Below, piece by piece: positions 10,787 to 20,875 of a DNA stretch of 33,711 nucleotides. This stretch comes from Sperchopsis tessellata. Its lineage: Eukaryota > Arthropoda > Insecta > Coleoptera > Hydrophilidae. A model generated the notes under the pieces. The model was not told the DNA's origin and ran no database searches. It saw only the letters and a program-made list of their open reading frames with translations. Positions within the stretch are counted from its first letter, which is position 1. Every line of letters starts with the position of its first letter. A program made the translations under genes and the position numbers. Location: assembly GCA_033557685.1 (NCBI GenBank), contig JAWQRN010000221.1, positions 1-33,711 on the forward strand, in the 5' to 3' direction.

Positions 10787-11060
10787 TGGTATCTCGCCAG
10801 CGTAATCACGAAATATGACAAAACGAGAGTTCTAAACGCGCATAAGAACAATCAGGAAAAACACGAATAACATACGTGGGGTCATGCGCAGAAATCAATG
10901 GCGCACTTCAAAACAAAGAAAGTGGAGTCAAGGTCCACGGGGGGCGGGGCTTTCCAGATAATTCAAGTGCCTTGTCATCGCAGATATCGTTAAATGGTTC
11001 GGCCATTGCGCGTAACAAACTCATTGTGATTTCTACCTCTTAACATTTTGGTTATTGTCA
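10787..11060. promoter_or_regulatory. Shared bidirectional promoter of the ferritin pair
   Basis: The two start codons are 459 bp apart on opposite strands, so both transcripts must begin in this stretch. It is visibly richer in CpG and GC than the flanking introns. It contains a GC box (GGGGCGGGGC, 10941-10950), a kappaB-type motif (10946-10955), an ACGTG hypoxia-type core (10874-10878) and a TGCGCA half-site (10885-10890). An initiator-like TCATTG at 11021 would start the Fer1HCH transcript about 40 nt before its iron-responsive element. I see no clear TATA box. Site assignments are motif matches only. Confidence 0.7.
10946..10955 (+). promoter_or_regulatory. kappaB-type (Rel/NF-kB) site overlapping GC box
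   Basis: GGGGCTTTCC matches GGGRNNYYCC exactly and overlaps the end of a GC box at 10941-10950. Rel-family factors drive insect immune genes, and ferritin is an infection-responsive protein. A functional role here is inference. Confidence 0.45.
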
Positions 11061-11085
11061 CCTTCTGCACCAGTGTGTGTAAAGG
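11061..11085 (+). promoter_or_regulatory. Iron-responsive element in Fer1HCH 5' leader
   Basis: This is a textbook IRE. The lower stem CCTT (11061-11064) pairs with AAGG (11082-11085). C11065 is the unpaired bulge. The five-pair upper stem TGCAC (11066-11070) pairs with GTGTA (11077-11081), with one G-U. The hexaloop is CAGTGT (11071-11076), matching CAGUGN. It lies 87 nt before the ATG. IRP1 binding here blocks translation when iron is low, and iron release allows ferritin synthesis. Its cap-proximal position fits if transcription starts near 11021. Confidence 0.93.
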
Positions 11086-11172
11086 CTGACAAGTGAACGC
11101 TAGCTATTTGTGCGTGCTTGTTTATTAACATTTACTATTAACGATAGTCATTCATTTGTTATTAAATTTATC

Positions 11173-14100
11173 ATGAAGGCAATGTACTTCGTTCTCCTTT
11201 TCGTCTGCTCTCTAGCTTTTGGCTATGCAGAATTGCAGTGTAAGTATAGATTTTCATATTATTTTATTTTAGTAAATTAGATACCGATGTCATAGTACAT
11301 ATACAACAAATGTATTTATTAAAGGTAAATGGTAACACAAAAATAGGTGATTTGGTGTTAATATTTTGTTTTCTGACATTAGTAACCTTGATAAAACAGT
11401 TAACAGAAAAAAACAACTCCTTCCGTAAATATTTCCAAACAAAATCAAAACATGTTTTGCGATTCCCATGTTTTTATATTATGTAATGAATTTAGTATAA
11501 AAATGTTCATTATGTGTACCATTGCTACAACAAATCGGGATTGATTTAAGGTTACTGCTTATTTATTAACAGGATGAGTTATTTGAAAGCAGTTTTAATA
11601 TTTGTTATTAATGGCTAAATTGCATTCCTAATGTGAACTGTGAAAGCCTTCTTATAAAATAATGCTCTTGCAGTAATTATTGGAGAATTAATACCCTTAA
11701 TAAAATTTTGCATTTGAAAATTCAGTTACGTTTTTTTGCATCAAAAATATGTGATATGATTCTATAACAAATGATACAATAAATTAATGCTATAAATATG
11801 TTGATGGTAATACAAGCAGTTTACTGACAGTTTGACCATCAAAGAAAGGGGATACCTGTGGATCGTTTCATTTAAATAACAACTTTAGGTGAAGTGCACT
11901 ACAATATTCTTTTCTGCAAAATGTAGACATTAATTCTTGAAAATATGTATGTCAAAATTAACAACCAGCTATTCTGTGGCTTACCATTAGGTAATATGAC
12001 GAATTATTTTCATTTTGTAATCACACAAATAGGAATAAAATATTTAACATTAAACGCAGCCTTAGAATGTTGTATATGTAGTAAATATAGTTAGCAATCA
12101 TAACTTTCAATTATTTATTATAATTTACAAATTTTATGTTTTTAACAGATAGGTAAAGTCGTTTATTTTCCTTTGATCCCTAACATTAATAAAACTACTG
12201 AGAAGTTTTTTAGAATTTTGTGTACTTTTTATACATTTCACATAGTTAAAAAATAAACATTGTTATAGTTACCGAAAATAGGTAGCATTTAAATTCTACA
12301 TTAAACCTTTTCGTAAATTGTACTTAACTAATTTCCCTGTTATATGATTACATTTAAACATCATAATTGCAGTTTATAATATGGATCCTAATAGATCTAT
12401 AAATGAAAGTCATACACACTTATTGTTTGAACATTCAAAGTGTACTGCCAATAGATCAATCAACAGATTTAAACATATTCTAACTGTATGGTTCACAGTG
12501 CACTATAAATTTCATCATAAATTTAACATGTATACTTTATGACTATTTTATGTTTCCAATACCATTAGTATTATTTTCTCAGTGAAAAACTAAATAAACA
12601 TTACTTCATTGCTTTATAAACGGCGTTATTCTGTAATACAACATATCTTAATAATCTAACCTCAAACTTACCATAAACACAGTTATATTTAAAACATGCA
12701 AAAATGTACATATGGAGGATGGTTCTGAAAAAGGGAGTTGTTATTTTAGTTTCCTTTAAACAATGGAACATAAAAAGTTTGAAACAAACAAGAAATATGA
12801 TAAACACAAACTGAAGAATGCGTGGGGAAAACTGTTGATACATGACTCCAAAGGCCAAATAACACCCTAACCTTAGCTTGCAACTTGGACTCGACCGAAT
12901 GAGTTTGAGAGTTGTGCTCATTATGAGTATGTATAGTTCTTTAATTACACAAAGTCTAAAACAAAATAAAGTAACATTTTCTACTACAAAATTATTAAAT
13001 AAAGCAACATAGATCCAAAAACATTTGCACAATGATATTCATTTTCAAATTCTTCTATTGAAACAGCTAGTAGTGTAAATGTAAGTCAAACCATATAAAT
13101 TTTTTTATGAATATTATACGTCAAATGAAGTACCACCCAGAAAGACTACACATATGTACATGCATGTAATATTTACATTCTTATTTTAAATATGTACAGA
13201 TACCCTCAACTTGATCATCCTAACATGTTAGCCAGCCAATCCTTTCTCATGTTTTTTCAATTAATGCTATCGTGCAAACCTGCCACTTTTTGTCGAAATG
13301 CATTATAAGGTTGGCAGAAATAATGAAAAGAGTCTTTTGGTGAAGGTATTTCAGCATCTCATCAACAATGTACTCTCACTTCACTGGAATCTGTAATGTT
13401 TAAGATTTTCACATAATTATACCAGTAATGAAAGATATAAAAGATATTTTGTTTAATCATGAAATGAAAACTACACTTAAAATGTGCATTGCACATTTTT
13501 AAAGCAACTTATTATTTTGGGCTAAACAGTTGTTTTTAGTCTTACAATATATTTGAACCATAAAGGTTATCAAAGCTAGCAGATTTTGTTGTTACTTTCC
13601 ACACGTCCTAATTACAATACAGTCTTGTTTAAAAATATTTCCCTTGTGGAGCGAAGTTCACAGTAGATGAAATGGATTAAAGTTACTTTCTTCTGGTGCT
13701 TATGTAGATTTTAAGTATGTTCCTCATTGGGAAAAGCAGTATCCACTACGCCCTAATTTTATTTATAATTATTTATACATAACATGTGATTTCACACTAA
13801 ATAAGTGTTCATTTTGAATGTCTTAGCTTGGATTAAAAACTATACGATTCTGAAGTAGACTAGGACTTTACTACTTCACAATATTTATTAAATGATATTT
13901 TTGTTTATGAACATCGCTTTCACATAAAAGAGAACTATTTATTATATACTTATTATATAAAAAACATACCATGACATGTTGAGAGTTTTAAATATATGCA
14001 AGAAGCTATTAAGCACGAGGGCATCCATAATCTAACATATATGGATCTGATTGAAGTTAGAAAACAAACTTTCGACTTTAATTAAATATTAAGAAATGTA

Positions 14101-17100
14101 AATGAGACTGATAATTTTGTATTTGCTAAATTTTAATTATTAATGATTGACTACAGTTTTTTGAAATTATTTAAATCTATTATCAAGAAACATATAAAAT
14201 ACAGACATAATAGGAATATGGATATTAAAATATTAACAATATCATATGACTACCTAGTTAGGTACTCTGAGATAAGATAACGCAATGTACCACAATAGGT
14301 GTTAACGAAAGTTTTATCTGATTCAAGTGCTTGGAGAGAGTAGTTCGTATAAATCAGGGCACTCTGAATTGGGAACATATTTTATAAAAACATTGTAGCA
14401 TCAATGGAAATATAGTTGATCTTTTCCTCTTAAGATATATGATACAAAATGTTCTGTTCTAATCCTAATGTACGTGCAGTTAAGACATTTATATAGGTAT
14501 ATATGTATGTATATAATATATACATATTTTTTTTAATTTAGGTGTGGCAAGTATTGGATGCTTTTGTTAGTTTACAGGGGTGGATTATTTGTAAATATGA
14601 ATGGAGAGAAATATTGTAACATCAAACTATCGTTCTTTGGTAAATTAACTTAATGGTCAGTTGTAATTTATGTTTGACATATTTACTTTGATTTAAAAAC
14701 ATTGCAATAAACCAATAAGGTTGTATTTTATCTACCTATGAAACAAAAGGGGGCAGTGATAAATATTAAAAAATGTCTGTAACATGTGTAACAGTGTGCT
14801 GTTTAGGGATGTGAGATGGTCTCAGTTTTAATAAAATACAAAAATTGGCTGCGTTGGGTGAGCAAGATTAATTATTGTCATGGATGTAATTAAGTACATT
14901 TTTGGTACCCACTCACTAAAAACGAATTCGTGCAGTAGGTTCATAAGAATTCTCCATCTCCAACAAAGGCCATAACTCTAATGTTTGGAGAAAAACCTGA
15001 TGGTAACAGTTTTCTGGAAAACTGTAGTTTTGCTTATTGAATATATGCCAAGGGAATCTTGTATAAATTGAGAAGTCGGTTTTTGAAGGAAAATGTCTCT
15101 ACTCTCATTGGTAAACAAATTTGTTGATTGGAAATTGTGAGGAATAAAGCTCAATAGATAATCAATGACTGTAGGTTCAGAGAGCTAAGGTATTCACTTT
15201 TTAGTTCTGCTATAGCACTTTTTAATCTCCAGCAATTGTTTAAAAGTTGCAGAATGCTGAATAATTATATTTGTTTTAATATAAAATATTTTACAGGTGA
15301 ACACAAAAAACCAGATGTTCCAAAAGAGTGGCTTGATATGGTCAGTCCTTGCATTAAAGCAATGAGGAAACAAATCCAAGAAGAATTGGGTGCTAGCATG
15401 CAATATCTTGCTATGGGAGCCCATTTCTCTAAGGATACTGTCAACAAACCAGGTTTCGCCAAGATGTTCTTTGAATCTGCAAGTGAAGAAAGAGATCATG
15501 CTATCGCACTGATATCTTACCTTTTGATGAGAGGAGAGTTGAGAACTGATGTCAGTACACTCATCAAGACAAGTGTAAGTTACTTACTACTAATTTCTCC
15601 AAATAGTCTTAGGTGTATCTTAAAGTTTTTGCTGAGATTAAATCTTTAGTTCAGCGCAAATTGTTGTATTACAGTGGAGTTGTATCCTAAGCAAGTCAAG
15701 TCTTGCTTAAATCTGGAACATTTATGGTTAGACATGCAACAAAATATATTTTGCTTTTATGTCTTTTGTTTTTATTTCTACTATTGCTATATGCCTTATT
15801 TAGGAGCTGTTATTTGAAATACTGTTTAGGTAGCCTTGCTATAGCACAACTTATTTTTCCTGGTGCAATGAAAATTCTACATAAAAAAATGTATTTTATT
15901 TATAGATGTCAAGTAATTATCATTATTATACACTAAACATACCACGCTCTTAGATCAACTTTTGCTCTACTCAGTTTTAATGGGTTATATGGCTTACACA
16001 ACGCTTACATGAATATATTTCAAAATAAATCTTTACAGAACAACTAGGCATAGATACTCGTAGAGATAAAAAATAGTAAGTTTAATTTAATTACGATGTA
16101 TTTAGTTTAGTTTCATTACTTACAGCTAATTGACATTGACTTTTTTACAACTTAAAAAACACATATGCCTATTGATTACTGAATAAACCTTTAGGAAACA
16201 AGCATTTCCTATGCAATTTGAAATAATGAGTACCAATACTTTAAAACTTGTTGAAATGGGTTACAACAGTTTACTTCTGTAGTAAAAAGATTTTTTAATG
16301 AAAGCCCCAAAAACCCAGTTTAATATTCTGTACAGAAACGTTTTTGTTATTGACAAAATATTTAAATTGTGTGTATTAATTCTTAATTCAATACTGTATC
16401 CCAATTTTTTTTGTTTGTTTTATTCTGAGCAGATCTCAAGCTAACACGAAGTTATAATCAAAAATTCGTAGTATATCTATTTTAGCAAGTAAGCTTACCT
16501 GCATGTTTATGCCAATCTAAGTACAATTTTAGAAAAAATATGGTTGCCAAATATGCTAGAGAACTATATATAAATTCAATGGAAAATTTACATGCAAATC
16601 ATGACTAATGTTATACAAAATTGTACTAAGAATATTGTCAGAGAACTTATCTAATATTTGTTTATTGTATAAGAATTAGTTCACCTTGCAGTTTTTCTCA
16701 GATATTTTTTCAGTTAAGAAGAATTGCCCTTACATTTGTGTATTTAATACCAAAATCTGGTGTATGGGTTCAATATAAAACCGCTTAACAAATAACGAGT
16801 AGATTTTAATGATACTGGTATCATTTTATTCATTGTTTAAACAGTAAGAAAGTGTCGTGCATTTATTGGAATATAAGTTTACCAGAAAATATTGACAAAA
16901 TTTATAATTACACATTAGACAAAAATGCTTCTGTACTGAAAACACAATAGGGATGTAGCAATCAAAACTAAAAAAAATATACATGACATACTAAAAATAG
17001 GATTGATGTTTACAACTTTGATGTGAAATTTTAAAATGAACTGGGATAAAAACAGCATAGATACCAGTAGTGACCATGCTTTGAAATATATTAGAGTAAC

Positions 17101-18307
17101 AATTAAATTACTAAATTTATATGTATTGACAACCATGGTAGTTATATTAAATCTATTTAATTTTCAGCTTGTACCGGAGGCTATTTCTTGGAATAATGGT
17201 ACTCATGCTTTGAAAGATGCCCTTAGGCTTGAAGCTAAGGTTACCAAGCTTATTCGTGGGGTCATAAAGGTCTGTGAAGGTACAGATACAGAAGGAAATG
17301 AATTGAACAGCTTCAATGATTATCATGTAAGTATAAATCCTTCTAGAATTAAATTATTATTATAGGAAGATATTCCAGATATTTGGGATATGGTAGGAAT
17401 CCTAGTACATATCTCCACTATTGTACTACCCAGCCATATATGCGTTGATTAAAAGCTCTAACCCATTTAACAACCTTGAACTTCCTATGTCATTTATTAC
17501 ATACCTGTCTTGTCTTATTCAGAGTATGCAATCCTAGTAGGCTAGTAGATATTAGTGATTTTTCAAAAGCACTTATTCATAAATACCTTTACTCTCCTGA
17601 TAATTATCTGCAACATTGTCTAAGCCTTACAATCATACAGCAACACACTTTTAATATTAGTTAATTATAAAAAAAATAAAAATTAAAAACCTTGGATTTA
17701 CTCATATTTTTTTTTTATTAAGCATTTATATTTATATGGTCACATTCCTTTATACTGCCAAAGAATCTGTTATCACTAATGAAACTTATTTACATTTGGT
17801 GTTAATGATCAAATAAACCAGTTTTGATGTTAATGAAACCCATCAACTGCCAATTCTTGCATCTTAATTTTGTATATATTGTGTATATATATATATATAT
17901 ATATTGGCAGAACAAAAAAAATCAGTTATATGCTCTTCCTTACCAAATCACTAGTAGTAGTATCAATGTAAGTATAAGTTGTGCTCATAGCTTAGCTCCT
18001 ATCAGAATCTCGCACTCGTAGAGTAGATGTGCATTATGCAAATGTATAGCACGCATTCCTTCAAAAACTAGCGCACTATTTGTAGTATGAAGTCATAACA
18101 GTTACAGTTCACATAGTTTCTGATTTTAAGTTTTATCTTCTGTTTTAGTTGGTTGACTACTTAACTGGAGTGTTCTTGGAAGAACAATACAAAGGACAAC
18201 GTGAAATTGCTGGAAGGATCTCCACTCTTGAAAAGATGACAGCACAACATGGTGCTCTAGGAGAATGGTTATTCGATAAGAAATTACTTACTGGAAATAT
18301 TATATAA
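11173..18307 (+). CDS. Fer1HCH: Secreted ferritin heavy-chain homologue (four coding exons)
   Basis: This is the ferroxidase subunit of insect secreted ferritin; it oxidises Fe(II) for storage. Coding exons 11173-11239, 15297-15574, 17168-17326 and 18149-18307 join in phase (T|GT, Cys23, then phase 0 twice), giving 220 aa. All donors are GTAAGT and all acceptors end in AG. Residues 1-19 are a signal peptide. Cys23 and Cys41 are the family's N-terminal cysteines. The whole ferroxidase centre is present: Glu52, Tyr59, Glu86, Glu87, His90, Glu137 and Gln181 (human H-chain Glu27, Tyr34, Glu61, Glu62, His65, Glu107, Gln141). Asn125 lies in an NGT sequon. The segment GTDTEGNELNS before DYH makes this loop longer than in Drosophila. 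The leader holds an IRE. The gene is divergent from Fer2LCH, its obligate partner in the shell. Confidence 0.96.
11240..15296 (+). other. Intron 1 of Fer1HCH (4057 bp)
   Basis: This intron lies between the signal-peptide exon and the first helix exon, mirroring the long first intron of Fer2LCH. It is AT-rich, with a short AT-repeat tract around 14495-14535. The 143-codon open frame at 12601-13032 (minus) has no recognisable domain and unspecific composition. No exon or transposon protein is supported. Confidence 0.75.
15575..17167 (+). other. Intron 2 of Fer1HCH (1593 bp)
   Basis: This intron is bounded by AGT|GTAAGT and TTTTCAG|CTT, phase 0. No repeat, RNA or coding content is recognisable. 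Confidence 0.85.
17327..18148 (+). other. Intron 3 of Fer1HCH (822 bp), with (TA)n microsatellite
   Basis: This intron is bounded by CAT|GTAAGT and TGTTTTAG|TTG, phase 0. A (TA)11-type microsatellite occupies about 17883-17905. Nothing else is recognised. Confidence 0.85.
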
Positions 18308-18510
18308 ACTGGACAAATAATGAACATTACATATTTTGTAAACTAGATAGTTTTTCATTCCCATATACAAATGGGTCATGTGATATTGCAGTTTGTCAAT
18401 TTATTCAATTTATAGTTTGTTAATTTAGATTGTACTTTTTACCATTAGGTTTGGTTACGAACAAAGAAATATGTAAATAGATTAGAACTTTTTTTCCTCA
18501 ATAAATATAA
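18308..18510 (+). terminator. Fer1HCH 3' UTR and poly(A) signal
   Basis: AATAAA at 18500-18505, 193 nt after the stop codon, is followed by a T-rich stretch. This fits cleavage near 18520-18530. Confidence 0.75.
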
Positions 18511-18653
18511 TGTTTCTTTCATTCTCTTTTTATTTTTATTTACAATAATTTTTAATAGAAATGCCTGAATTGACCATCACAATGTCTAAAACCTTGTTTA
18601 TTAATAAAAATTCTCCAGGAAATAAATTATTATATGTCACATTCGATATGAAC

Positions 18654-18940
18654 TTATGATGTAGTCCTATTTCTGTAAAATTGAACACAAAAGCACTTGT
18701 CAATTTTTAAATTGTGTAAGTTGGAGAGTTTTCTAAAGCGATCAAACCAACCTTTGCTTGCCTTAAATGTTTCTTCTCTGCTATGCTGTGCTTGTAAGTT
18801 ATTAAAAAGACTTAATGCTCTGCTCATTATTTGAGAACTGATGGGCGTGGATCGCTGGTTTAAATCTATCCAATTACTCAATAATGTTTCCATTTTCGTA
18901 ATAAGAAAATTTGTAATACGAGACTAGTTGCTGTGTACCA
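18654..18940 (-). mobile_element. Tigger/pogo-type transposase fragment (CENP-B DNA-binding domain)
   Basis: The minus strand reads through a peptide typical of the second helix-turn-helix of CENP-B/Tigger proteins. It has a METLLSNWIDLNQRSTPIS core, ALSLFNNLQ and the signature GWFDRFRKLSNLHNLKI. An open extension upstream to about 18940 is interrupted by one stop. The frame ends shortly after the domain, and the DDE catalytic region is absent. Pogo-superfamily transposases bind their ends through this domain. The lack of the remaining protein indicates a dead fragment. It lies just downstream of Fer1HCH on the opposite strand. A domesticated jerky-like gene is unlikely because no further exon is visible. 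Confidence 0.7.
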
Positions 18941-19550
18941 CTTTTTCAGGTTTTTTAAAACATTTTGTATTGTCTATTCTGTCAAATGGCAGACTGTCAA
19001 CAAAAATAAAACTAGGACCTGCTTCTACTTTGTCAATATCTTTGCATTTTATTTCTAAACTCTGACATTCGTTACATCATTAATTTGATTCGATCTTAGA
19101 TATTTTAAAATATTTTCAGGGAACAATGAAAAATAATTAATTAGTAGTTGAATTTATATATGAAATGTACATACCTACTACTCGGTCAGTGGATTTATTA
19201 ATTTTCAGGAACAATGAAAAATATATGACTGTAACAGGTACCCAAAAATTCACCCTTCATGCAACACCCAATTTCATAAAGGAAAAAGTAATCATCTCAA
19301 AAATGTATGTGTAAGTTGAAACTATTTATATTATAATCTACAAAATAAAAAATGTATGAACATTGCATCGAATTTGTTTCGATAATAGTTAAAATACGTC
19401 GAATTGAAAAGGAGAAAGGGCAATTGCAAAACAAATGGAGAAAATCTAGGTATTCTCGGAGATAACTGTGTACAGTCTGCTGATATCTAGCACTTCTGAG
19501 AGCTACGTGTCTAGATAATGTTCCTTATAGGGTTTCTTTCAAAAAACAGC
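18941..19550. other. Intergenic, nothing recognised
   Basis: This is AT-rich sequence between the Tigger fragment and the foldback repeats. I see no coding or repeat structure. Confidence 0.5.
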
Positions 19551-19962
19551 GAAGATATAGTTGAACCTAAATAGGTAAAGTACAAGTTAAGGTTGTATTA
19601 TTTTAAATTTTAGCTATCAAATATGCATGGAAAAATTTAGGAACAAGCTGAAATTAGAGTGGACACTGTTTCTGTCATTAAGACGTCTTATTTAGGTCCA
19701 ACTATATCTTCTTATGCGAAAATAGCTATTTTTTTTAGATTAATATTAAATTAACGTAATGATTATTCAATTGAAACATTGCGATACCTCTCATAATATG
19801 TTTACACACGATCTTAAAGCATATATACAAGGAATCAAATATATATTCATACGTGGGGTACAGCTAATTACTAACAAGAGCAGGGCTGATGACGTCTTAA
19901 AGACAGAAACACGGTGTCCACTGTAATTTCGGCTTCTTCCTAAATTTTTCGATGCATATTTG
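19551..19962. repeat. Nested foldback inverted repeats
   Basis: Two inverted repeats interlock. The first has arms 19551-19573 and 19689-19711, matching at 22 of 23 positions. The second has arms 19618-19687 and 19891-19962, about 70 nt at roughly 90% identity with a ~200-nt spacer, sharing AAATATGCAT and GACGTC ends. The second arm of repeat one begins two bases after the first arm of repeat two ends. The layout suggests rearranged copies of one palindromic MITE or foldback element. Confidence 0.75.
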
Positions 19963-20360
19963 TTTTCTGTATCTAATATATTGACTTTGACAGTTTGCTC
20001 GAGATTTGATTTAATCAACATATTAACAAATATATAATTGTTTCTGCTTATATGTGCTAAGTGTGGAAAAATGTGAATATTCATTTACATAAACAATCAG
20101 ACGAATATGCGTAAGAGATATTATTATAAAGGATATTTGTTATAAGATGTAAGAAACGCAATTATGTTTCTTTTTCTGCTTGCATTGTTAAATAAATAGG
20201 TTTGATGAGGAAGTTAATGTTAGTTAAGAAACATCTAGAGCAGTATTTTGTGATTTATCTTGTAACTTACCAAATCATTTTTGTTCCATTTGTTAAATTA
20301 CAAGCATTTAATAATTTAATAACAATTCTTTAAGAAACCATGTTCCATTATATACATAAT
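19963..20360. other. Intergenic, nothing recognised
   Basis: This is AT-rich sequence between the foldback repeats and the candidate hAT terminus. No gene is seen. Confidence 0.5.
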
Positions 20361-20870
20361 CAGTGCTGGGGCAAGTGTCTAACTTGCGGCCCACAATCCC
20401 AAAGATGCAAAATAATTTTGAAAAATTTTATGTTTTACTTGTATAATTGTTTTGTTTCACCTTTTTAATGTAAATGTAATATAAAATAATATTTATAAAA
20501 GCATATGTGAGTTATAGTAAGTTACGAAATAAAATTGTAGTGACTTAAGTTTTTAATTTTATTATTTAGTAATCGTATTTTATGAAGTGAATTTCGAGCT
20601 TTTTTTCACAATATCTTTTCCTATCGATACTATAGATGTTTGCCAATCACTCCTGTCAAATAGATGATCGAAAATATTTCACAATTTTTAATTTACCAAA
20701 AGAACGTTCACAAGAAGCTGTTGTTACAGACATTGTTGTGAAAATTCTTTTGAAATATTTGATAAAAGCATCCATATCGCCCAATATTTAAAAAATTCCA
20801 TGGTTTGATATTTGAAACTATCTATTTCTCTCAGAAATTCAGAAGCATCTATGTCGGTATTATATATTAT
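20361..20870 (-). mobile_element. hAT transposase C-terminal fragment with candidate terminus
   Basis: The minus strand at about 20735-20575 reads VTTASCERSFGKLKIVK, then SIDRK-like sequence. This is the hAT C-terminal dimerisation motif (the A-S/C-ERSFSKLK block of ZMYM/DUF4371-type elements). The preceding acidic and aromatic stretch (DSFKYQTMEFF) is in another frame, so at least one frameshift separates them, and stops follow. At 20361 CAGTGCTGGGGCAAG, with the GGCCCAC motif nearby, resembles a hAT terminal repeat. The catalytic part should lie to the right but is replaced by the tandem array. This is a dead fragment. Confidence 0.65.
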
Positions 20871-20875
20871 TCCCA

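Noticed and set aside
10874..10890. Metal-response element (TGCRCNC) in the ferritin promoter
   Set aside because: TGCGCA is present but the required final C is not matched on either strand; only a weak half-site remains.
10720..10990. Iron-responsive element for Fer2LCH
   Set aside because: No CAGTG core occurs on the minus strand between its ATG and the promoter centre.
12601..13032. 143-codon open frame on the minus strand inside Fer1HCH intron 1
   Set aside because: No recognisable domain, rich in Phe/Leu/Cys as expected from AT-rich random sequence, and no splice or promoter context. A LINE relic cannot be excluded but nothing supports it.
15194..15499. Minus-strand frames over 15194-15499
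   Set aside because: Antisense to Fer1HCH exon 2, which is securely identified by ferritin motifs and splice phase.
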